Shown piece by piece: positions 8,570 through 17,350 of a stretch of 64,000 nucleotides of DNA. Positions within the stretch are counted from its first letter, which is position 1, and each line of letters starts with the position of its first letter. The translations under genes and the position numbers were made by a program. The notes below the pieces were generated by a model. The model ran no database searches. It was not told the origin of the DNA and was given only the letters and a program-made list of their open reading frames with translations. Source of the stretch: Nitrobacteraceae bacterium AZCC 2146 (lineage in GTDB: Bacteria; Pseudomonadota; Alphaproteobacteria; Rhizobiales; Xanthobacteraceae); assembly GCA_036924855.1 (NCBI GenBank), contig JBAGRP010000001.1:7576770-7640769 (forward strand). Direction: 5' to 3'.

Positions 8570-9823
8570 ATGACCGAGAAGATCACGAAATCAGGCCTTT
8601 TATCGCGCCGCCGCCTGTTGACCAGCGTCGGTGCCGGTGCCGTCCTCGCTGCCTCGCCGTTCCGGATCAACCTGCTGCAGGCGCAGGAGGCTACCATCAA
8701 GGTAGGCTTCCCCGTGCCGTTGACCGGGCCCTATGGGACCGAGGCGCAGGATCAGGTGCGCGCCGCCGAGGTGGCGATCGCGGAGTTCAACGAGAATGGC
8801 GGCCTTAACAGACGCAAGGCCGAATTGCTGGTGCGCGACGACAAGCTCAATCCCGGCGAAGCGGCAACCCGGACGCTTGAACTGATCGAAAAGGAAAAGG
8901 TCAGCTTCATCGTCGGCAGCCTTTCCGCCGCCGTGCAGCTTGCAGTTAACAACGTGACCAAGGAACGGCAGATCATTTTCAACTCGATCAGCCAGTCCGA
9001 CACCATCAACGAAGCGTCCGACTTCAGCAAATATACCTTCCACGAGGCGCTGAACCCGCATCTGACGGCCGGTGCCGTAGGCCGTTACGCCTTCCCGAAG
9101 TTCGGCAAGAAGGTCGCTTTCCTCACCGCTGACTATGCCTACGGCCATGAAATGGTTCGCGGCTTCCAGGAGGCCGGCAAGGCGTTTGGCATCGAGACCC
9201 TCGTCGATATCCGCCATCCAATCGGCACCACGGACTTCTCGGCGTTGCTGCCGCGGATCCAGGCGCTGAAGCCGGACATCCTCTGCATCAGCAATTTCGG
9301 CCGCGACCAACAGATTGCGCTGAAGCAAGCGACCGATTTCGGCATGAAGAGATCGATGAAGATCATCGTTCCGATCATGCTCTATACCGGCCGCATCGCA
9401 GCCGGTCCGCAGGCTTTCGAGGGCGTCATTGGCGGCACCTCTTATTATTGGGGCATCGAAGACAAGATCGCCTCGGCCAAGGCCTTCAACGATCGCTTCC
9501 GCAAGATGCACGGCGGCAAGGTGCCATCCGACTATGGCGCGCTTGGCTATGGCGGGGTGAAGACATTGCTGATGGGCGCGAAAGCCGCCAACAGCCTCGA
9601 AGCCGACAAGGTGATCGCCGCCATCGAGGCGCTAAAATACGACTATTACAAGGGGCCGGAATATTATCGCAAATGCGACCACCAATCGGTGCAGTCGGTA
9701 CTGATCATTGAATCGAAGGCATCTCCGCAGAAGGGCGATGCCGACGTGTTCAATGTCGTCGAGACCGAAGCGCCGAACGACGCCAACCTGCGCAGCTGCG
9801 AAGTGCTCGGCCACAAGGCCTAA
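8570..9823 (+). CDS. ABC transporter substrate-binding protein, branched-chain amino acid (LivK) family
   Basis: A 417-residue type I periplasmic binding protein. ATG at 8570 has a strong GGAGGGAG ribosome site. Residues 1-40 carry a twin-arginine-like export signal (SRRRLLTSVGAGAVLAASPF), then the mature part starts with IKVGFPVPLTGPYG, the LivK-family opening. The Tat-type motif suggests export in a folded state. It is the first gene of a complete Liv-type importer. Because it follows a molybdenum hydroxylase, the ligand is probably an aromatic or cyclic carboxylate rather than leucine; many rhizobial members have such roles, but this is inference. Confidence 0.93.
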   Translation: MTEKITKSGLLSRRRLLTSVGAGAVLAASPFRINLLQAQEATIKVGFPVPLTGPYGTEAQDQVRAAEVAIAEFNENGGLNRRKAELLVRDDKLNPGEAATRTLELIEKEKVSFIVGSLSAAVQLAVNNVTKERQIIFNSISQSDTINEASDFSKYTFHEALNPHLTAGAVGRYAFPKFGKKVAFLTADYAYGHEMVRGFQEAGKAFGIETLVDIRHPIGTTDFSALLPRIQALKPDILCISNFGRDQQIALKQATDFGMKRSMKIIVPIMLYTGRIAAGPQAFEGVIGGTSYYWGIEDKIASAKAFNDRFRKMHGGKVPSDYGALGYGGVKTLLMGAKAANSLEADKVIAAIEALKYDYYKGPEYYRKCDHQSVQSVLIIESKASPQKGDADVFNVVETEAPNDANLRSCEVLGHKA

Positions 9824-9836
9824 AGCCAATAAGATT

Positions 9837-9855
9837 CGCGCCCCGCGCGGGCGCG
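9837..9855. promoter_or_regulatory. GC-rich intercistronic hairpin between SBP and permease genes
   Basis: A perfect 7-bp stem, CGCGCCC with GGGCGCG around a 5-base loop CGCGC, lies 13 bases after the binding-protein stop and 19 bases before livH. No T-run follows, so it is not a standard terminator. Such hairpins commonly protect upstream mRNA or attenuate, giving more binding protein than permease; that role is inferred here. Confidence 0.6.
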
Positions 9856-9874
9856 CATCAATTATGGAGACGTC

Positions 9875-10759
9875 ATGCCCGGCTTGAGTTTTGATCTAAT
9901 CGCGATGCAGCTGTTCACCGGTCTGGCTCTCGGCGCGATCTACGTGCTGTTTGCCATCGGCCTGTCGCTGATCTTTGGCATGCTGACCGTCGTGAACTTT
10001 GCCCATGGCGCATTCTATATGGTCGGAGCCTATGTCGGGTTGTTCCTGATCTCCCTCGGGGGCAATTTTTGGCTCTGCCTCGTGGCCGTGCCCTTGATCG
10101 TCGGCGTCAGCGGCATGATCGTCGAACGTTTCCTGATCCGGCCGCTGTACGGCCGCGGCATCGACTATCCCCTGTTGCTGACTTTCGGCCTGAGCTACAT
10201 CATGGTCGAACTGATCCGCATCGGTTTCGGCACCAGCGGCTACCCGTTCGACACCCCGGATTTGCTGCAGGGCGCCGTCAACATCGGCATCGGTTATTTT
10301 CCTCTCTACCGGTTATTTGTCATCGGCGCGGCGGCCATTGTGCTGCTGGGGCTTTGGTTGTTTCTCGAACGCACCAGTTTCGGTCTCATCATCCGTGCCG
10401 GCGCGCGCGATCCGCAGATCGTGCGCGTGCTGGGCGTCGATGTCGCCCGGGTCTGGCTCTACGTGTTCGGAATCGGCACCGCGATTGCCGGCCTCGCCGG
10501 GTTGCTGGCTGCACCTTTGCAGGGCGTGATTCCGGAGATGGGCGCCAACATCCTTGCCGAAGCTTTCGTCGTCACTGTCGTCGGCGGCATGGGGTCGATT
10601 GGCGGTGCGGTAATTGCCGGTCTGCTGGTCGGCGTCGTCATCAGCATGACATCTCTGTTCGCGCCCGAAATGGCGAAAGTCTCGATCTTCGCCCTGATGG
10701 CGATTGTTTTGTTGATCCGTCCGCAGGGATTCTTCGGACGTGCAGGGCTCATGAGCTAG
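9875..10759 (+). CDS. livH: Branched-chain amino acid-type ABC transporter permease, LivH
   Basis: A 294-residue polytopic membrane protein of the LivH family. Diagnostic segments are LFTGLALGAIYVLFAIGLSLIFGMLTVVNFAHG near the N-terminus and the cytoplasmic loop GARDPQIVRVLGVDVARVW near residue 180. The loop GGMGSIGGAVIAGLLVG near residue 240 also fits. About eight hydrophobic segments are visible. It forms one half of the membrane channel with LivM, whose gene starts 6 bases later. TATGGAGACGTC before the ATG gives the ribosome site. Confidence 0.95.
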   Translation: MPGLSFDLIAMQLFTGLALGAIYVLFAIGLSLIFGMLTVVNFAHGAFYMVGAYVGLFLISLGGNFWLCLVAVPLIVGVSGMIVERFLIRPLYGRGIDYPLLLTFGLSYIMVELIRIGFGTSGYPFDTPDLLQGAVNIGIGYFPLYRLFVIGAAAIVLLGLWLFLERTSFGLIIRAGARDPQIVRVLGVDVARVWLYVFGIGTAIAGLAGLLAAPLQGVIPEMGANILAEAFVVTVVGGMGSIGGAVIAGLLVGVVISMTSLFAPEMAKVSIFALMAIVLLIRPQGFFGRAGLMS

Positions 10760-10765
10760 GTCGAT

Positions 10766-11758
10766 ATGACAATGAACGAACTCTCCCAGACGCTGGCGCC
10801 GGCCGGCGTCGAACGGCGAAACTGGTTCGAAGCCGCAAAGCGCCACCGCGCTCTGCTGGCCAGCCTGTTCGTGCTGGTGTTTCCGCTCGTCATGCCGTTC
10901 ACGGCCTTGGCGGTAAATATCCTGATCTATGGGCTGTACGCGCTCGGCTTTAATCTGCTGTTCGGGTATCTCGGCCTGTTGTCGTTCGGCCATGCGGCGC
11001 TGTTCGGCACCGGTGCTTATCTCTGCGGCATCGCCATCGTGCATTTCGCGTTGCCCTGGTACGTCGCCATCGCGATGGGCGTGCTCGGCGGTACCGCGAT
11101 GGCAGCAATGATCGGCGCTCTGGCCATCCGGACGCGCGGCATCTACTTCGCCATGGTGACAATGGCGCTGGCGCAATGCGTCTATTACCTGTTCTACCAG
11201 GCCATCGATTGGACCGGCGGCGAGAACGGCCTGCGCGGCATTAATGTCCGCGCCATCGACATCTTCGGAATGAAGTTCGATTTCATCAACCCGTTGACGC
11301 GCTATTACGTCGTGGCCGGCTTCGTGATCCTGGCACTGTACGTGCTGTCGCGGATACTGGCGTCGCCGTTCGGCGCGGTGATTGAGGCCGTCCGCGAGAA
11401 CGAGGCGAGGGCGCGCGCATCAGGCTACAACGTGACGCTGACGCGTCTCATCACCTTTGTCCTGTCCGGTGCGTTCTGCGGCCTCGCCGGCGCGCTGTCA
11501 GCGCTGCATCTGTCCATCGTGCCGATCGAAATCATGCATTACGAGACCTCGGGCATGGTCGTGATGATGTCGCTTCTGGGCGGCATGGGGACTTTCTTCG
11601 GGCCATTCGTCGGAGCCGCAGTCTTTCTTCTGCTCGAGAATCTCGTCTCGTTATGGACGGTGCATTGGCAGCTGTTCGTAGGGGCCGTCTTCGTGGTTTG
11701 CGTGCTGTTCTTCCCAGCCGGAATCTGGGGCACGATCTTGAAGCGAGTCAGACCATGA
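10766..11758 (+). CDS. livM: Branched-chain amino acid-type ABC transporter permease, LivM
   Basis: A 330-residue polytopic permease with the LivM pattern. An N-terminal tail is followed by ALGFNLLFGYLGLLSFGHAALFGTGAY near residue 55 and IRTRGIYFAMVTMALAQ near residue 120. The loop AVIEAVRENEARARASGYNV near residue 205 and the late GGMGTFFGPFVGAAVFLLLE segment complete it. It pairs with LivH and couples to the ATPases LivG and LivF. Its stop overlaps the livG start (ATGA), so translation is coupled. Confidence 0.95.
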   Translation: MTMNELSQTLAPAGVERRNWFEAAKRHRALLASLFVLVFPLVMPFTALAVNILIYGLYALGFNLLFGYLGLLSFGHAALFGTGAYLCGIAIVHFALPWYVAIAMGVLGGTAMAAMIGALAIRTRGIYFAMVTMALAQCVYYLFYQAIDWTGGENGLRGINVRAIDIFGMKFDFINPLTRYYVVAGFVILALYVLSRILASPFGAVIEAVRENEARARASGYNVTLTRLITFVLSGAFCGLAGALSALHLSIVPIEIMHYETSGMVVMMSLLGGMGTFFGPFVGAAVFLLLENLVSLWTVHWQLFVGAVFVVCVLFFPAGIWGTILKRVRP

Positions 11759-12525
11759 CGACAACGGAAAGCGGATCCTCCAAAGTCATCATGCGCACGG
11801 AAGGTGCCAGCAAGCTGTTCGGCAAGTTCAAGGCGCTGAACAACATCTCGGCCGAATTCCATAGTGGGGCGATCACCTCGATCATCGGGCCCAACGGCGC
11901 CGGCAAGAGCACTTACTTCAATCTGCTGTCCGGCGCATTGCGGGCATCCAGCGGCAAGGTCGAGTTCGAGGGCCGCGACGTCACCAATGTGGCGCAGCAC
12001 GAATTTGCGCATATGGGTATCGCGAAGTCGTTCCAGATCACCAACGTCTTTCCACAACTGACGACGCGCGAGAATGTCCGCGTCGGCCTGCAAGCCTTCG
12101 TGTCGCGCTACAACATGTGGAGGCCGCGCGCCAAACTGCCGGGGCTGACGGAAAAAGCGGATGCACTGCTGGCGCTGGTCGGCCTGTGGGATCGCCGGGA
12201 GCGTCTCGCCAAGGAACTGGCCCATGGCGAGCAGCGCGCGCTGGAGATCGGCATGGCACTGGCCAGCGATCCGCGGTTGCTTCTGCTGGACGAGCCGACT
12301 GCCGGCATGAGCCCGGAAGAGACGAGGGTGATGATGGATCTCATCGTCAAATTGTCGCGAGAGCGCACCGTCATCCTGGTCGAACACAAGATGAAGCTGG
12401 TGATGGGGATCAGCGACCGGATCCTGGTGCTTCATCACGGCGAACTGCTGGCGCAGGGAACGCCGAATGAAGTCCGGCAGAACGAACAGGTCAAGCGTGT
12501 CTATCTCGGCCAGCGGGAGCATTGA
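11755..12525 (+). CDS. livG: ABC transporter ATP-binding protein, LivG
   Basis: A 256-residue ATPase starting at ATG 11755, which overlaps the livM stop; the longer open frame upstream lies inside livM. Walker A is GPNGAGKST near residue 43 and Walker B is LLLLDEPTAGMSP near residue 178. The signature region reads LAHGEQRALEIGMAL, with A-H-G-E-Q in place of the general LSGGQ, as is typical for LivG. It energises the LivHM channel with LivF, whose gene begins 4 bases after its stop. Confidence 0.95.
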   Translation: MTTTESGSSKVIMRTEGASKLFGKFKALNNISAEFHSGAITSIIGPNGAGKSTYFNLLSGALRASSGKVEFEGRDVTNVAQHEFAHMGIAKSFQITNVFPQLTTRENVRVGLQAFVSRYNMWRPRAKLPGLTEKADALLALVGLWDRRERLAKELAHGEQRALEIGMALASDPRLLLLDEPTAGMSPEETRVMMDLIVKLSRERTVILVEHKMKLVMGISDRILVLHHGELLAQGTPNEVRQNEQVKRVYLGQREH

Positions 12526-12529
12526 GACG

Positions 12530-13231
12530 ATGTTGCAGGTCGCAAGACTCAATGCCTGGTACGGCGCCAGCCATGTGCTGCAGGATATCGGCCTGGACGT
12601 GAAGCAGGGCGAGATCGTCTGCCTGATAGGGCGCAACGGTGCGGGCAAGACCACCACGCTCAAGTCGATCATGGGCCTTGTGAAAACCGGCGGTTCGACG
12701 GTCTTCAAGGGCAGGGAAATCCTCGATCAGCCGGCGCATACGCGCTTTGCGTTGGGTCTCGCTTACGTTCCGGAAGAGCGCCGCATCGTGCAGGGGCTTT
12801 CGGTGCGCGAGAACCTGCGCCTCGGGCTGGTGGCGTCGCCGGAGAAAAAGAACGAAGCAGCTCTGATCGATGAAATTGCAGATATCTTTCCGCGATTGGC
12901 GGAACGGCTGGACCAGGAAGCCGTCACAATGTCCGGCGGCGAACAGCAGATGCTGGCGATCGCGCGTGCGATGATCGCCAAGCCGGACCTGATCATGCTC
13001 GACGAGCCTTCGGAAGGCATCATGCCGGTGCTGGTCGACGAGATGTTCGAGCTGTTCCGCAGGATGAAGACGCAAGGCACGACGATCCTCCTCGTCGAAC
13101 AGAACGTCGAACTGGCGCTCGCCATAGCCGACCGCGCTTATGTGCTCGACCAGGGATCTGTCGTTCATCACGCTACGGCAGCGGCGTTGCTCGCCGACGA
13201 TGAAATCAAGGAGCGTTACTGTTCCGTCTGA
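12530..13231 (+). CDS. livF: ABC transporter ATP-binding protein, LivF
   Basis: A 233-residue ATPase starting at ATG 12530. Walker A is GRNGAGKTT near residue 34, the signature is MSGGEQQMLAIARA near residue 130, and Walker B is LIMLDEPSEGIMP near residue 155. The early segment LAYVPEERRIVQGLSVRENL is typical of LivF. It is the last importer gene; the cyclase-family gene follows after 68 bases that carry another copy of the ATCGTTCGAT motif. Confidence 0.95.
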   Translation: MLQVARLNAWYGASHVLQDIGLDVKQGEIVCLIGRNGAGKTTTLKSIMGLVKTGGSTVFKGREILDQPAHTRFALGLAYVPEERRIVQGLSVRENLRLGLVASPEKKNEAALIDEIADIFPRLAERLDQEAVTMSGGEQQMLAIARAMIAKPDLIMLDEPSEGIMPVLVDEMFELFRRMKTQGTTILLVEQNVELALAIADRAYVLDQGSVVHHATAAALLADDEIKERYCSV

Positions 13232-13270
13232 CCCCCAAGCTCGTTACCAACTCCGCACGTGCATAAAATG

Positions 13271-13280
13271 ATCGTTCGAT
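13271..13280. promoter_or_regulatory. Shared motif ATCGTTCGAT, copy 2 (upstream of the cyclase-family gene)
   Basis: The 10-mer lies 20 bases before the ATG at 13300, in the sequence ATG-ATCGTTCGAT-AAATAAAAGG. Extended match to copy 1 is ATCGTTCGATAAA. The position close to the start suggests a repressor site over an internal promoter of the operon. Confidence 0.4.
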
Positions 13281-13299
13281 AAATAAAAGGAAAACACGC

Positions 13300-14251
13300 A
13301 TGAAAGTCGACCGCGCCGCCATCTACGAAGCCGCCAAGACGCTCTCGAACTGGGGTCGCTGGGGCAAGGACGACCAGATCGGGACGCTTAACAATGTGAG
13401 TCCCGATGACCTCGTCAATGCCGGCAAGCTCATCAAGAAGGGGAAGGTGTTTTCGCTGGGCCTGTCGCTGAAGGAGCCGATCCAGTCCGGTCTGTTCGGC
13501 GGTCGCTGGAATCCGATCCACACCATGCTCGCCACCGGCACCGATGCCGTTGCCGGCAATCAGGATGTGCCGTCGCCCTATCTGCGCTATGCCGACGATG
13601 CCATCAACATGCCGTGCCAGGCCTCGACACAGTGGGACGCGCTCTGCCACATCTTTCTCGATGACAAGATGTACAACGGTTACGATGCCACCCTATGTGG
13701 ACGCCCGTGGCGCCAAGAAGCTCGGCATCGAACACGTCCGCGACAAGATGGCCGGCCGCGGCGTGCTGCTCGATATCGCGCGCTTCAAGGGCGTCGATTC
13801 GCTCGATGATGGCTATGCGATCACCAATGCGGACCTCGATGCCTGTGCCAAGCAGCAGGGTGTTGAAATCCGCAAGGGTGATTTCGTCGTCGTCCGCACG
13901 GGCCACCAGGAGCGTTGCCTGAAGAAGAAAGACTGGGCGGGCTATGGCGGTGGCAACGCGCCCGGTGTGGCATTCGAGACCTGTTACTGGATCCGCGAAA
14001 AAGACATTGCCGCAATCTGCACCGACACCTGGGGCTGCGAGGTGCGGCCCAATGAAACCAACGAGGCCAACCAGCCCTGGCACTGGGTGGTGATCCCCGC
14101 CATCGGCATTTCGATGGGCGAGATTTTCTATCTGAAGGAGCTCGCGGAAGACTGCGCCGCGGACAAGGTGTACGAATTCTTCTTCACCGCGCCGCCGCTG
14201 CATCTGCCGGGCGCTGCGGGATCGCCGATCAATCCGCAGGCAATCAAGTAA
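13300..14251 (+). pseudogene. Cyclase-family (kynurenine formamidase-like) metal-dependent hydrolase with a +1 frameshift
   Basis: The N-terminal part (from ATG 13300) has the family opening LSNWGRWGKDDQIGTLNNVSPDDL and the segment QWDALCHIFLDDKMYNGYDA. The C-terminal half is in another frame and begins VDARGAKKLGIEHVRDKM, with later GDFVVVRTGHQ and [14 protein letters not shown]. The two join at 13690-13693, where removing one C from ACCC restores a continuous protein of about 316 residues, the normal length. The family hydrolyses amides or cyclic esters with a metal-bound His set. Codon character is unchanged on both sides, so this is a recent lesion or a one-base sequencing error. A ribosome site (AAAAGG) precedes the start. 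Confidence 0.85.
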
Positions 14252-14265
14252 TCAGGGAGCCCGAA

Positions 14266-15573
14266 ATGGCCAAACATCTCAAGCGCAGCCGCGACGCGGT
14301 GCAACGTGCCGAGGACGACACCAAGGTGCGCGCGACCGTCGAGAGCATCCTGGGCGACATCGAGAAGCGTGGCGACGCCGCGGTGCGCGAACTCTCGATT
14401 AAGTTCGACCAGTGGGATCGAAAGGATTACCGGCTCACCGACGCCGAGATCAGGGATTGCATGTCGCAACTGTCGGCGCGCAACATCGACGACATCAAGT
14501 TCGCGCAGGCGCAGGTGCGGAATTTTGCCGAACACCAACGCGCATCCATGAAGGACATCGAGGTGGAAACGTTGCCCGGCGTCGTGCTGGGCCACAAGAA
14601 TATCCCGGTGAATTCGGTCGGCTGCTACGTGCCGGGCGGCAAGTATCCGCTGCTGGCCTCCGCGCATATGTCGGTGATCACAGCCAAGGTTGCCGGCGTC
14701 GGCCGCATCGTCACCTGCGCGCCGCCGTTCCAGGGCAAGGCCGCGCCCGCGATCGTTGCCGCGCAGCATCTGGCCGGGGCTGATGTGATCTATTGTCTCG
14801 GCGGCATCCAGGCCGTCGGCGCGATGGCCATCGGCACGGAATCGATCGCGGCTGTCGACATGCTCGTCGGGCCGGGCAATGCCTATGTGGCAGAGGCAAA
14901 GCGTCAGCTCTATGGCCGGGTCGGCATCGACCTGTTCGCAGGCCCGACGGAGACCCTTGTGATTGCCGACGACATCGTCGATGGCGAGATCTGCGCAACC
15001 GATCTTTTGGGACAGGCCGAGCACGGGCCGAATTCCCCCGCAATCCTGCTAACCACGTCGGAGAAGCTGGCGCGCGAGACCATGGCAGAGATCGAGAGGC
15101 TGCTGAAGATTCTGCCCACGGCCGCCGTCGCGGCCAAGGCGTGGGAGGATTACGGCGAGGTGATCGTCTGCGATTCCGACGAAGAGATGGTGCAAGAAGC
15201 TGATCGCATCGCCTCCGAGCATGTCCAGGTGATGACCAGGGATCCGGATTATTTCCTGAAAAACATGACGAACTATGGCGCGTTGTTTCTCGGGCCGCGC
15301 ACCAACGTCGCGTTCGGCGACAAGGTGATCGGCACCAACCACACGCTGCCGACCAACAAGGCCGCGCGCTACACCGGCGGTCTTTGGGTCGGGAAATTCC
15401 TCAAGACCGTAACCTATCAGCGCGTGTTGACGGACGAAGCATCGGCGTTGATCGGTGAATATTGCTCGCGGCTATGCATGCTGGAAGGCTTTGCGGGCCA
15501 TGCCGAGCAGGCCAATGTCCGGGTCCGCCGCTACGGCGGGCGCAACATTGCGTATGCGAGCGCTGCCGAATGA
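14266..15573 (+). CDS. Histidinol dehydrogenase family protein (sulfopropanediol dehydrogenase HpsN-like)
   Basis: A 435-residue NAD-dependent, zinc-binding dehydrogenase of the HisD fold. Diagnostic stretches are [30 protein letters not shown] near residue 123, the [16 protein letters not shown] loop near residue 203 and [15 protein letters not shown] near residue 246. The late [25 protein letters not shown] also fits. No other histidine gene is nearby and the N-terminus resembles HpsN-type proteins. It probably oxidises a hydroxylated catabolic intermediate to an acid rather than making histidine. It starts 14 bases after the cyclase-family gene and overlaps the SDR start by 4 bases. Confidence 0.88.
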   Translation: MAKHLKRSRDAVQRAEDDTKVRATVESILGDIEKRGDAAVRELSIKFDQWDRKDYRLTDAEIRDCMSQLSARNIDDIKFAQAQVRNFAEHQRASMKDIEVETLPGVVLGHKNIPVNSVGCYVPGGKYPLLASAHMSVITAKVAGVGRIVTCAPPFQGKAAPAIVAAQHLAGADVIYCLGGIQAVGAMAIGTESIAAVDMLVGPGNAYVAEAKRQLYGRVGIDLFAGPTETLVIADDIVDGEICATDLLGQAEHGPNSPAILLTTSEKLARETMAEIERLLKILPTAAVAAKAWEDYGEVIVCDSDEEMVQEADRIASEHVQVMTRDPDYFLKNMTNYGALFLGPRTNVAFGDKVIGTNHTLPTNKAARYTGGLWVGKFLKTVTYQRVLTDEASALIGEYCSRLCMLEGFAGHAEQANVRVRRYGGRNIAYASAAE

Positions 15574-16340
15574 CGGTCGCACTTCCCCGGACCCCGTCAT
15601 TCCGGCTCGACGGGCGTCGCGCGCTGGTCACGGGCGCCGGCCGCGGCATCGGACTTGCTGCGGCTGCGGCTCTTGCGGAGGCGGGCGCGCACGTCACGTT
15701 CTGTGCGCGCACGGCGGGCGAAGTCGAAGCTGCGGCCAAGGCGGCGCGCGACCGGGGGTTTTCAGCAGATGCGCTGCCAATCGATGTCACTGACGTCGCC
15801 CTGTTCCAGGCGGCGATTGCGGCCCGCGAAGCCTATCATGTCTTCGTCAACAATGCTGGAACCAACCGGCCGAATAGTTTTGTCGACGTCCCCGTCGAGG
15901 ATTTCGATGCGGTGATGAACTTAAACGTTCGCGCCGCCTATTTCGCCGCGCAGGCCGTCGCGCGGCGGATGCTCGGTGCCGGCATTCGCGGCTCCATCAT
16001 TAACATGTCGTCGCAGATGGGGCACGTCGGTGGCGCCAACCGCTCTTTGTACTGCGCATCGAAGTGGGCGATGGAGGGCTTCTCCAAGGCGATGGCCATC
16101 GATCTTGCGCCGTCGGGCATCCGGGTCAACACGCTATGCCCGACTTTTATAGAAACACCGATGACGAAACCCTTCTTCGAGAACGCCACGTTTAAGGAGA
16201 GCGTGCTCTCAAAGATCAAGCTCGGCCGCCTCGGCACGGTGGAAGACCTGATGGGAGCAATCGTGTATCTTGGCGGTGATGGCTCCACTCTGATGACCGG
16301 ATCGTCCATGGTCATCGACGGAGGGTGGACGGCGGATTAA
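15570..16340 (+). CDS. Short-chain dehydrogenase/reductase (SDR)
   Basis: A 256-residue classical SDR. ATG at 15570 overlaps the upstream stop; the longer open frame lies inside the preceding gene. The NAD(P) loop is VTGAGRGIG near residue 20 and the NNAG motif is at about residue 96. The catalytic Ser is in INMSSQMG, with Tyr and Lys in YCASK, so the active site is complete. The end reads [15 protein letters not shown], typical of the family. It is the last gene of the operon and most likely oxidises or reduces a hydroxy/oxo intermediate of the same pathway. Confidence 0.93.
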   Translation: MTVALPRTPSFRLDGRRALVTGAGRGIGLAAAAALAEAGAHVTFCARTAGEVEAAAKAARDRGFSADALPIDVTDVALFQAAIAAREAYHVFVNNAGTNRPNSFVDVPVEDFDAVMNLNVRAAYFAAQAVARRMLGAGIRGSIINMSSQMGHVGGANRSLYCASKWAMEGFSKAMAIDLAPSGIRVNTLCPTFIETPMTKPFFENATFKESVLSKIKLGRLGTVEDLMGAIVYLGGDGSTLMTGSSMVIDGGWTAD

Positions 16341-16382
16341 GCGGCTGGAAAAGCCGGTATCCGAGGAAGCGCTTCGCCGCAA

Positions 16383-16761
16383 CGTGCGAGGGAGGTACCA
16401 ATGGCGTTGCAACAGTCACCGGCCAGAACGAACGCCGGATCCATTATTCGCGTCGCGGCGAGGAGCGTCCTGGACTATTGCTATTGGAGCTGCCGTATCC
16501 TCGGCTCGGGATACACCAACTGTTGCGAGTTCGACCAGCTCGAGAGCAACCGGCCTCAGGATCTGGATTCAATCCCCGAGAAGCCGTCACGAAGCCCGGC
16601 GCCTGGTGGAATTCAGGATCGATGAAGCCCTGCTGCCCGGATCCGGGCTGCCGAAGTCCGAATATTTTCGGGCGAGGAGATACGCTAGCCATTTATCTTC
16701 GCTCAATAGCCCGAAAGAATTCAACGAGTTGGTTCTGAAATTTCTCCAGAGTAGTTTCTAA
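16383..16761 (+). pseudogene. Possible alpha/beta hydrolase remnant
   Basis: Two frames carry protein-like pieces. One frame reads ERRIHYSRRGEERPGLLLL near 16430, like the first strands of an alpha/beta hydrolase. Another frame ends LNSPKEFNELVLKFLQ at 16759, like the final helix of that fold. The catalytic core is missing, so a deletion plus a frame change would be needed. The match is weak and from memory of the fold only; it may be chance. Confidence 0.3.
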
Positions 16762-17350
16762 GGCCCCTGACGGCGCCGCCCTACAACCTTTTTCATTTCT
16801 TCATTTGTTTCTTGACCAGCATAGAAAAACAACAACTGGTTATTTTATCGCGATACTAATTTTCGAAATTACCGATTGAATAATGCCAAGTATCCGGACG
16901 GGCGGCTTGACTCGATTTTTTGCGAACTTCCACCATAGCGCAGATCTGGACATTGGGGTATGTGTGAAAAGTCAATCAGCTTGGCTTTCGTTTGCTGGAG
17001 CTACCCGAAACTTGCTCATGATGGATTGGAACGAAAGAATAATTTCTTCAATCGTTTAGGAGGCGGCGTGTGCACGAATGCGCACCGAGAAATCTAAGAA
17101 AATCTAAAGATAACCAAGTGGGCTCGTGCTGAATGCACTTCGCTCGTAAGTGGTTGTCCGCAAGTCAAGATTGTCGAAAAGATTTTGTGCGAAAGATCGG
17201 CCCGCAGAATAGAGCTATTTAATGCTACCCGCTCCACCCGGCATTAAATCGGGCGCGATTGATGCAAGTTAGCAACATGCTGTTTCGGCCTTGCCATCCC
17301 CGGGACTCTGTTCGAAAGTGGCCAAGCTCCTCCGACTGATCGGCGCGGCA
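16762..17350. other. AT-richer non-coding stretch upstream of the cyclase gene
   Basis: About 590 bases with clearly lower G+C than the flanks, short T and A runs and many stops in all frames. I see no gene, RNA or clear repeat. The drop in G+C marks a boundary between the catabolic operon and the accessory trio that follows, and it probably holds the trio's promoter. Confidence 0.5.

Noticed and set aside
14266..15573. Histidinol dehydrogenase for histidine synthesis
   Set aside because: No his genes nearby; it sits in a catabolic operon with a cyclase-family hydrolase and an SDR, like HpsN-type enzymes.
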